DNA from: Clostridium algidicarnis DSM 15099
Lineage (GTDB): Bacteria; Bacillota; Clostridia; Clostridiales; Clostridiaceae
Reading direction: 5' to 3'
DNA length: 64,000 nucleotides
NCBI RefSeq assembly: GCF_002934235.1
Contig: NZ_PTIS01000003.1
Coordinates: forward strand, 124,001 to 188,000
Below the pieces are notes generated by a model. It was not told where the DNA came from and ran no database searches. It worked only from the letters and a program-made list of their open reading frames with translations. Made by a program: the position numbers and the translations under genes. Position 1 is the first letter of the stretch; the number at the start of each line of letters is the position of its first letter. Positions 18,799 to 25,964 of this stretch are shown here, piece by piece.

Positions 18799-19724
18799 TG
18801 TTAGAGATTAAAGATCTTAAAAAGTCCTATGGTAAATTTATTGCCCTAGATGGGGTAAGCTTAAATATTGGAAAAGGCGAAATATTCGGTTTTGTAGGTC
18901 CTAATGGTGCCGGTAAAACTACAACTATGAAAATCGTAGCAGGACTTTTAGAAGCAGATTTTGGTGAGGTTTATGTAGATGGTATAGATGGTATGAGGGA
19001 AAACAAAAAGCTTAAAGAAAAGATAGGATATATGCCAGATTTTTTTGGAGTTTACGAGAACTTAAAAACTATAGAATATTTAGAGTTTTATGCTTCTATA
19101 TATGGAGTAGTAGGTAAAGAGGCAAAAAAGTTATCTATGGATCTATTAGAAATAGTTAATCTAAAGGACAAGGCAGATTTTTATGTAGATGGTTTATCAA
19201 GAGGAATGAAACAAAGACTTTGTCTTGCAAGAAGCCTTGTGCATAATCCAGAACTTTTAATATTAGATGAGCCTGCATCAGGAATGGATCCTAGAGCAAG
19301 ATATGAGATGAAATCAATTTTGAAAAATCTAAGGGAGATGGGTAAGACAATACTAATAAGTTCACATATATTACCAGAGCTTGCTGAACTTTGTACTAAT
19401 ATAGGTATAATAGAGGATGGTAAAATGGTGGTTACATCTACTGTTGATGAGATAATGATGAAAATGAATTATGCCCATCCAATAAAGATAAAATTACTAG
19501 ACAAAGTAGAAGGTGGAGTTAAACTTTTAAAAGAACTACCATACCTAAATAATTTAATTGTGGATAATAACAATATAACAGTTGGTTTTGGAGGAAAAGA
19601 GGAAGAAATGGTGGAGGTTCTTAAAGTTTTGATAAACAATGATATCCCTGTGGTGTCCTTTGCTAAAGAAAGTGGGAATCTTGAAGATATATTTATGAAG
19701 ATTACAGAAAAACAACATAAATAG
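18798..19724 (+). CDS. ABC transporter ATP-binding protein, NatA/CcmA type
   Basis: The product has 308 residues. Walker A is G-P-N-G-A-G-K-T-T (near 36-44), the signature is L-S-R-G-M-K-Q-R-L, and Walker B is L-L-I-L-D-E-P. A switch His lies in S-S-H-I-L-P-E-L-A. The L-S-R-G-M form of the signature and the C-terminal extension are typical of ABC-2 exporter ATPases. The ATG overlaps the preceding stop by one base (taATG) and follows AAGGAGGGG. It energises the permease encoded 11 bases downstream. Confidence 0.93.
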   Translation: MLEIKDLKKSYGKFIALDGVSLNIGKGEIFGFVGPNGAGKTTTMKIVAGLLEADFGEVYVDGIDGMRENKKLKEKIGYMPDFFGVYENLKTIEYLEFYASIYGVVGKEAKKLSMDLLEIVNLKDKADFYVDGLSRGMKQRLCLARSLVHNPELLILDEPASGMDPRARYEMKSILKNLREMGKTILISSHILPELAELCTNIGIIEDGKMVVTSTVDEIMMKMNYAHPIKIKLLDKVEGGVKLLKELPYLNNLIVDNNNITVGFGGKEEEMVEVLKVLINNDIPVVSFAKESGNLEDIFMKITEKQHK

Positions 19725-19735
19725 GAGGTGCTATT

Positions 19736-20617
19736 ATGAAAATAAATATAAATCCAGTTCTTAGAAAAGAAGCAAAAACTACTGTAAGAACATGGCGAAT
19801 AGGAGTGCTAATTGCTATTTATGTAGGCGTATTATCCTCCGTTGCGGTAATTACTTTTGGAACATTTTTAAAAAACATGGCTTATGGTGGAGCAAGGTAT
19901 GAAGAATTGCCAACTTTGTATATGGCTATTGAAAGTTTACAATTAGTTTTAATATTATTTATTGTACCTTCTTTATCCGCATCAGCAATTTCAGGTGAAA
20001 GAGAAAGGCAGACTTTAGACATACTTCTCTCAACAAAGATGTCTCCATTGTCTATAGTAACAGGAAAGCTTGTTGCATCTTTAAGTAAAGTCGTACTACT
20101 TATCATCTCAACTATACCAGTATTTTCCTTGGTATTTTTATTTGGTGGAGTAAGTGTTATGCATATATTTCAGATTACAATATTTTATTTAGTAACTGCA
20201 TTGTATGTAGGGAGTATTTCAATTTTCATATCGACCTTTTTTAAAAGTTCTAGGGTATCGAATGTTGTGGTTTACGCTGTGGGACTTTTCTTAACATTAG
20301 GTACATTATTTATAACATTTATATATTTTCAATATATAAATTTAAAATATATATCTATAGGACAATCAACATTACAAAACTTTTCGGCACCATTTTATTT
20401 ATATCTTAATCCTTTATGGGGATATATTTCACTTGTGTCTAATCAAATAGGTAGTGGGGGAGGAATCCCTGGAATAAGGACAGTTAGTCAATATGCAAAT
20501 ACCTGGATAATAAACTGCATAGTTGAGGTTATAATGTCTGTAATATTGATTTTTTTATCTGCATGGAAATTAAATCCTATAAAAAGATATAATAAGAAAA
20601 GAATGAGTAAGATATGA
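19736..20617 (+). CDS. ABC-2 type transporter permease
   Basis: The product has 293 residues with six or so membrane segments and a long extracytoplasmic loop near 205-255. The segment S-A-S-A-I-S-G-E-R-E-R-Q-T-L-D-I-L-L-S-T is the conserved cytoplasmic motif of NatB/YhaP-like ABC-2 permeases. An AGGAGGTG SD precedes the ATG, and the stop overlaps the next gene by four bases. The exported substrate is unknown. Confidence 0.9.
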   Translation: MKININPVLRKEAKTTVRTWRIGVLIAIYVGVLSSVAVITFGTFLKNMAYGGARYEELPTLYMAIESLQLVLILFIVPSLSASAISGERERQTLDILLSTKMSPLSIVTGKLVASLSKVVLLIISTIPVFSLVFLFGGVSVMHIFQITIFYLVTALYVGSISIFISTFFKSSRVSNVVVYAVGLFLTLGTLFITFIYFQYINLKYISIGQSTLQNFSAPFYLYLNPLWGYISLVSNQIGSGGGIPGIRTVSQYANTWIINCIVEVIMSVILIFLSAWKLNPIKRYNKKRMSKI

Positions 20618-22191
20618 GTAGCTTAGATTTAAAGATAATAAACTTTTTTAAGAAGGCCTCAAAAAGGCTTAAGTTAAATTTATTTTTAAATGACTTTGTT
20701 ATAGGCCTTATAATAACATTAATAGTGTCTAGTATACCATCACTAATGTCTTTAGTTGTTCCCATATATAAAATTAAAGTTATTTATATATCCATTTTGT
20801 TAATAGGTGTATGTATAAGCTTTATATATTCAATGATAAGGCTCCCAAACAAGGAAAAACAGGCACTTATAATAGATAGCAAAGGCTTGGATGAAAGATT
20901 ATCTACCGCCTTAGAAAGCATAGGTAAAGAAAAAAGAGTTTATAGTCTTCAAAAAGAAGATACTGCAAGGTTTATAGAGTCTTTCAATATAAAAGAGAAG
21001 ATTCCTATAATAATAGAAAAGAAAAAAGTTATAATGGTAATATCTTTAGTAGTGATATCTTCTCTTGGAATGTTTATAAAAACTGAGGCTAAAACATTAG
21101 CAAAAGAAATAGAAATAACTAAAAAGTTTGAGAAAGAAACTTTAAATAAAATAGAAGAACAAAAAAAGGTTATACAAAAAATAGATAAACTTAGTGAAGA
21201 TGAAAAGAAAAAGATAATAGAAGTCTTAGAAAAGACAGAAAAAGAAATAACAACTGCAAAAACAGAAAAAGATATAGAAAAATCTTTAGAAAGATTAGAT
21301 AAAAAGCTTGAAAAAGAAGCTAAAGATCCTAGTCTTAGTAAGGAAAAGCAGGAGATACTTAAAAATGTCCAAAAGGATATAAGCCCCAAGGGGAAAGAGG
21401 AAAGAAAAGAGAAGGCTAATAAAGATTTAAATAAATTAGCGGATAAGTTTTCAGAAGATAAATTTATGGAGGACCTTTCAAAGCAGTTAGCTGATAAGAA
21501 TAAAGAAGGCATAGATAAGGCGTTAAAAGATATTAAAAGCAGTGTATCATCTTTAGGCGATTTAGAAAAAAGTCAAATATCTAGGTCTCTTAAAGAGGCT
21601 TCTTTGAATATTGATGATGAAGATTTAAAGGAAGCTTTAAGAGATATATCAAAGGATGTTAAAGAGGGAAATATAAGTGATGAAAACGAAAAGAAAACTA
21701 GTGAAGCCTTAAAATCTTTGGTGGATGAAACAGAAGGAACAGCTTCAAAGGGTGATAATAAGGGTGAAAAGAAGGAACAAAGTGGTGAAGGCAAGGAAAA
21801 AGGTCAAGGCGAAGACGTTGGTGAAGGCCAAGGAGAAGGTAAGAGTAATGGGGAAGGTCAAGGTAGTGAAAAGGGAAAAGGTGAAGGGTTTAATAAAGGA
21901 AGCAAGAACGGTATAAATAAAACTGATACTAGTACTCCTTTAAATAAAGAAGAGGTATTTATTCCAAATAGAAATGAAGGAAATGACGAAAATCTTACAG
22001 GAAACAAAAATAACAATTCTTCATCACAAACAGTAGATTCAGATAAAGGTATAGAAAAAAGAGGAGAATCTATAAATTATGATAAAGTAATAGGAGATTA
22101 TACTAAAGAGGCCTATGATAGTGTCAATAATCTAACAATACCGGAAGCATTAAAAGATATAATAAAAAGCTATTTTGAAGGATTACAATAA
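20614..22191 (+). CDS. Membrane-anchored coiled-coil protein with Gly/Glu/Lys-rich linker, unknown function
   Basis: The product has 525 residues. Two membrane segments lie at about 25-45 and 50-70 and a third near 138-157. They are followed by a long charged coiled coil and, at about 381-430, a low-complexity stretch rich in G, E, K and Q. The last 30 residues (I-P-E-A-L-K-D-I-I-K-S-Y-F-E-G-L) form a compact helical motif that I associate with proteins encoded beside MoxR/VWA clusters. It overlaps the permease gene by four bases (ATGA) and precedes the MoxR gene by 14 bases. It may be a scaffold linking exporter and MoxR machinery, which is inference only. Confidence 0.82.
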   Translation: MSSLDLKIINFFKKASKRLKLNLFLNDFVIGLIITLIVSSIPSLMSLVVPIYKIKVIYISILLIGVCISFIYSMIRLPNKEKQALIIDSKGLDERLSTALESIGKEKRVYSLQKEDTARFIESFNIKEKIPIIIEKKKVIMVISLVVISSLGMFIKTEAKTLAKEIEITKKFEKETLNKIEEQKKVIQKIDKLSEDEKKKIIEVLEKTEKEITTAKTEKDIEKSLERLDKKLEKEAKDPSLSKEKQEILKNVQKDISPKGKEERKEKANKDLNKLADKFSEDKFMEDLSKQLADKNKEGIDKALKDIKSSVSSLGDLEKSQISRSLKEASLNIDDEDLKEALRDISKDVKEGNISDENEKKTSEALKSLVDETEGTASKGDNKGEKKEQSGEGKEKGQGEDVGEGQGEGKSNGEGQGSEKGKGEGFNKGSKNGINKTDTSTPLNKEEVFIPNRNEGNDENLTGNKNNNSSSQTVDSDKGIEKRGESINYDKVIGDYTKEAYDSVNNLTIPEALKDIIKSYFEGLQ

Positions 22192-22205
22192 TATGGGGTG
22201 AAATA

Positions 22206-23189
22206 ATGGAATTGAATAAAGAGGATATAGATAAGGTTATAGATAAGATAAAGGCTTGTGAAGATGAAATATCCAAAGGCATAATTGGACAAAAGGATAT
22301 AATAAGGCAAGTTATAGTAGGAATTTTAAGTGAGGGGAATATACTACTTGAGGGTGTTCCAGGGCTTGGTAAAACTGAACTTGTGAAGGTCTTATCTAAG
22401 GTATTAGATCTTTCCTTTTCAAGAATACAATTTACTCCAGATCTAATGCCCTCTGATGTGGTAGGAACTAACATGATAGTTAAAGAAAATGATACAAATG
22501 AATTTAGATTTGAAAAGGGACCAATATTTGCGAACTTAGTTTTAGCAGATGAAATAAATAGGGCAACACCTAAAACTCAGTCAGCATTATTAGAAGCTAT
22601 GCAAGAAAAGACTGTAACTGTAGGTAAAAATACTTATAAGTTATCAGAACCATTTATGGTTTTAGCAACTCAAAATCCTATTGAAATGGAAGGCACCTAT
22701 CCTCTTCCAGAAGCACAACTAGATAGGTTTTTGTTTAAGGTATTTGTGGAGTTTCCTTCTTTAGAAGAATTAAAAAGAATAATGGATATAACTGTTACAA
22801 ATAAAAAGGTGAAAATTAATGCCATATTAAATGCAGAAGATATACTTAGTATAAGAGAGATTACAAAAGAAATACCTATATCTGATGCAGTTTCTGAATA
22901 TGCCTTAAAACTAATTTTAGCAACGCACCCAGAATTAAAGAATTCTCCAGAGGTTACTAAAAAGTATATTAGCATAGGATCAAGCCCTAGAGGAGCTCAA
23001 GCTATATTTAAAGCTGCTAAAGTTAGGGCTATGATGGAAGGTAGATTTAATGTATCCTTTGAAGATATAAAGATAGTGGCATATCCATCCTTAAGGCATA
23101 GAATATTTCTTAACTTTGAAGGACTTTCTGAAGGGATTAATCCAGATGATATTATAAAAAGTATCCTAGAAGAAATAAAGGTAGTATAG
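22206..23189 (+). CDS. MoxR-family AAA+ ATPase
   Basis: The product has 327 residues. Walker A is G-V-P-G-L-G-K-T-E at 50-58. Walker B with the MoxR hallmark A-D-E-I-N-R-A-T-P-K-T-Q-S-A-L-L-E lies near 114-130, and A-T-Q-N-P-I-E-M-E-G-T-Y-P-L-P-E-A with the sensor region follows. MoxR ATPases act as chaperones that activate or assemble proteins with von Willebrand A domains. Two such proteins are encoded just downstream, next to a DUF58 protein that is the usual MoxR partner. SD GGGGTGA precedes the ATG. Confidence 0.95.
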   Translation: MELNKEDIDKVIDKIKACEDEISKGIIGQKDIIRQVIVGILSEGNILLEGVPGLGKTELVKVLSKVLDLSFSRIQFTPDLMPSDVVGTNMIVKENDTNEFRFEKGPIFANLVLADEINRATPKTQSALLEAMQEKTVTVGKNTYKLSEPFMVLATQNPIEMEGTYPLPEAQLDRFLFKVFVEFPSLEELKRIMDITVTNKKVKINAILNAEDILSIREITKEIPISDAVSEYALKLILATHPELKNSPEVTKKYISIGSSPRGAQAIFKAAKVRAMMEGRFNVSFEDIKIVAYPSLRHRIFLNFEGLSEGINPDDIIKSILEEIKVV

Positions 23190-23192
23190 AAT

Positions 23193-24074
23193 ATGGACTA
23201 TGATTTATTTGATAAAGATTTTTTTAAAAGATTACAAAATATAAATATAAATCTAAATATGAGATTAAGCCTTGGTAATAAGGGAGGAAGAAAATCAAAT
23301 TCAAAAGGTACATCCCTAGAGTTCTCGGATTTTAGAGAGTACACACCAGGAGATGACATAAGGCGTATAGATTGGAATGCCTATGCTAGATCTGAAAAAT
23401 TATTTATAAAGTTATTTATGGAAGAGAGAGAAGCTGAATTTAACTTTTTTATAGATAGTAGTAAGTCTATGGATTTTGGTGAGTATAAAAAGTCTAATGA
23501 AGCCCTTAAGATAATAGGAGCACTTTCATATATAATACTAAATAATCTTGATAGGGTTTGTGTAAATTTAATAAGTAGTGAAGGGTTAAGAAATATAAAA
23601 TCTGGAGCAGGTAAGCCTTTATTACAAGACTTATTAAAGGAACTTTCAAAAATAGAATTTAAAGGCACAAATAGTATATATTCAGCTATAAAAGATTTTA
23701 GACCAAAAAGAAAAGGGGTATCTATTTTGATATCTGACTTCTTTCATAAAGAATCTTTAGAGGAATCTATAAGGTATTTGGTGTATAAAAAGCAAAAGGT
23801 AATTTTAATTCATGTATTATCAAAAGAAGAGCTTTACCCTACGTTAAATGGAAATCTAAATTTATTAGATTCTGAAAGTGATGAAAGTGTTAGAGTAAAC
23901 TTAAATCCTTCAATATTAAATATATATGAAAGAGAGCTATTAACATTTAAAGAAGATATTAATAGCATAGCAACTAAGTATGGCGCAACTTATGTACCTA
24001 TAAGTTCTGAAGATTCTATTGAGAAGATAGTATTTAAAGATTTAACAGTTCAAGGACTAATAAATAAAAGATAG
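23193..24074 (+). CDS. DUF58 domain protein (MoxR partner)
   Basis: The product has 293 residues. The signature Y-T-P-G-D-D-I-R-R-I-D-W-N-A-Y-A-R at about 50-66 is diagnostic of DUF58. The C-terminal half folds like a von Willebrand A domain (F-F-I-D-S-S-K-S-M-D carries a D-x-S-x-S metal site). There is no N-terminal membrane anchor, so this is the soluble form of the family. The start is 4 bases after the MoxR stop. Confidence 0.92.
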   Translation: MDYDLFDKDFFKRLQNININLNMRLSLGNKGGRKSNSKGTSLEFSDFREYTPGDDIRRIDWNAYARSEKLFIKLFMEEREAEFNFFIDSSKSMDFGEYKKSNEALKIIGALSYIILNNLDRVCVNLISSEGLRNIKSGAGKPLLQDLLKELSKIEFKGTNSIYSAIKDFRPKRKGVSILISDFFHKESLEESIRYLVYKKQKVILIHVLSKEELYPTLNGNLNLLDSESDESVRVNLNPSILNIYERELLTFKEDINSIATKYGATYVPISSEDSIEKIVFKDLTVQGLINKR

Positions 24075-24084
24075 GGGTGAGAGT

Positions 24085-25884
24085 ATGAAATTTGTAAATT
24101 CATGGCCACTTATATTTTTGACTTTTATCCCTTTACTTATATTTTTATATCTTTTGAAACAAAAGTCACAAGATCATATTATACCAAGTACGTTTTTATG
24201 GAAAGAAGTATATAAGAATGTTGAAGTATCTACTCCTTTTGAAAAATTAAGATATAATATAATGCTTTTACTACAACTTTTAACTATACTATTTTTAACT
24301 TTTGCATTAACAGACCCATTTTTATCTATGATGGGTAGTGATTATAAAAATATAATAATAGTAATGGATAGCACTGGTAGTATGACTGCAACCTATGGGG
24401 ATGTTACAAGAATTGAAGAGTCTAAAAGACGTGCTGAAGAGTACATAGATTCTATAAATACAGATGCAGAAGTTACAATAATAAATGCAGCAGAAAAGCC
24501 TTCTATAGAGCTTTCTAGTTCTAAAGATAAAAGTTTAGCAAAAGATAAGGTGAAATCTATAAAGATAAAGTCTGTAAGTGGAAATATAGAGGACAGTTTA
24601 TCTATTATAAGAGCATTAACCAAGGAAAGCGAAAGCTATGAAGCTATATTTTTCACTGATAAAGCTTTAGATATAGAAGACATAAATGGTAAAGTAGTTG
24701 ATTTAACACAAAAGTCAAGTAATGCATCATTAGATTTTCTTTCTTATAGTGAAAATAAAGAAGAACTTAAGGTACTAGTTAAGGTAACTAATAGGGGAAG
24801 CTATGAATACACTTCTGATGTAGCTTTATATGGGGATGAGAAACTTTTAGATATAAAATCTATAACTTTAAATCCAAAAGAAAGTAAAAATGTTCTCTTT
24901 GATAAAATATACTTTAAAGGAGATATACTTAAAGCAGAACTTACAGAAGAAGATAGCATAAAAGAAGATAATTTTATATTTGAAAAGGTATTGAATGAAG
25001 ATAAGAAAAAGGTTCTTCTTGTTACAGAAAAAAATATATTTCTAGAAAGAGCTTTGCAAACTATACCTAGTATAGATATTTATAAGACAAATGAAGAATC
25101 AAATATAAATAAAGAAGATAAATATGATCTTTATATATTCGATAATATAACACCAACAAACATTCCAAAGGGCGGAAATCTACTTCTTATAAATCCTGAA
25201 AGTAATTCTATATTTAATGTTAAAGAAGAGCTTCAAGGAGGGGATGGAGTAGTAACTAAAAGTAGCCTTAGTAAGTATACTGAAGGGTTGAAATTTGCTA
25301 TTAAAAGTTATAAGGAAATAGAAAAACCAAATTGGGCTGAGGAATTTTTAAGGGTAGAAGAAGACAGCCTAGGATTCATAGGGAATTATAATGGAAAGGT
25401 TGTAGGGGTTTTAGGCTTTGATCTTCATAACTCAGATTTGACACTTAAAGCTGAATTTCCTATATTAATTCATAATGTAGTAGGAAGACTTTTAGATAAT
25501 GGAATGTTAGATAAATATAGCTTTAAATCAGGAGAAGAGGTTAAGATAAATGCTAGAGTAGATGGTGAAGCAGTTAAGATCACAAATCCTAAAGGTGAAG
25601 AGGAGATTATAGATTTAAGGTTTCCTTTAAAGCCATATAGAGGAACAGATATTATAGGAATTTATGAGGTAGTTCAAAACATAAATGAGGAAAGTATAAA
25701 AACATCATTTACAGTAAACTTTCCAACAGATAGTGAGTCAAACATTGAAGAAGAAAACAAATCAATAGATAATTTAAAAGAAAACAAATCTATAAAAGGT
25801 GGATTAAACCTTAGGGTATATTTAATAATACTATCTTTAATAATTATTTTTATTGAGTGGATTTTATATTTAAAGGGATATTAG
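24085..25884 (+). CDS. BatA-like membrane protein with von Willebrand A domain
   Basis: The product has 599 residues. The N-terminus F-V-N-S-W-P-L-I-F-L-T-F-I-P-L-L is a typical BatA N-terminal membrane segment, and a second lies at about 57-78. The VWA domain starts with a metal site D95-S-T97-G-S99, with Thr where Ser is usual. An extracytoplasmic region with beta and Rossmann-like parts follows, and one C-terminal membrane helix (about 578-597) closes the protein. It belongs to the MoxR-DUF58-VWA module; in other bacteria such modules serve envelope stress tolerance. Ten bases separate it from the DUF58 gene, and AGGGGTGAGAG acts as SD. Confidence 0.9.
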   Translation: MKFVNSWPLIFLTFIPLLIFLYLLKQKSQDHIIPSTFLWKEVYKNVEVSTPFEKLRYNIMLLLQLLTILFLTFALTDPFLSMMGSDYKNIIIVMDSTGSMTATYGDVTRIEESKRRAEEYIDSINTDAEVTIINAAEKPSIELSSSKDKSLAKDKVKSIKIKSVSGNIEDSLSIIRALTKESESYEAIFFTDKALDIEDINGKVVDLTQKSSNASLDFLSYSENKEELKVLVKVTNRGSYEYTSDVALYGDEKLLDIKSITLNPKESKNVLFDKIYFKGDILKAELTEEDSIKEDNFIFEKVLNEDKKKVLLVTEKNIFLERALQTIPSIDIYKTNEESNINKEDKYDLYIFDNITPTNIPKGGNLLLINPESNSIFNVKEELQGGDGVVTKSSLSKYTEGLKFAIKSYKEIEKPNWAEEFLRVEEDSLGFIGNYNGKVVGVLGFDLHNSDLTLKAEFPILIHNVVGRLLDNGMLDKYSFKSGEEVKINARVDGEAVKITNPKGEEEIIDLRFPLKPYRGTDIIGIYEVVQNINEESIKTSFTVNFPTDSESNIEEENKSIDNLKENKSIKGGLNLRVYLIILSLIIIFIEWILYLKGY

Positions 25885-25913
25885 GAAAAAGCAAAGATTA
25901 GATCTAAAAAGAT

Positions 25914-25953
25914 AGAAGGGAGAGTATGGTTAAGTTTTAATGCTTTCTTAACC
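25914..25953 (+). promoter_or_regulatory. SD, four-codon mini-ORF and hairpin ahead of the last gene of the envelope operon
   Basis: A good SD (GAAGGGAGAG, 25914-25923) is followed at 25926 by ATG-GTT-AAG-TTT-TAA. GGTTAAG at 25928-25934 is inverted in CTTAACC at 25947-25953, forming a hairpin. The next gene's only possible start (GTG 25965) has no SD of its own, because an in-frame TAG at 25956 closes the frame upstream. Folding the hairpin would bring the SD to within roughly 16 bases of the GTG. Translational coupling to the mini-ORF is the alternative. Confidence 0.5.
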
Positions 25954-25964
25954 AATAGAAATTA

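Noticed and set aside
20949-21512. 187-codon open frame on the minus strand
   Set aside because: It lies wholly within the coiled-coil gene at 20614, has no SD, and its Ser/Phe/Leu-rich content is the mirror of Lys/Glu codons on the other strand.
21725-21916. 63-codon second frame inside the coiled-coil gene
   Set aside because: It is a frame-shifted reading of the low-complexity repeat region, made of Lys, Val and Glu only.
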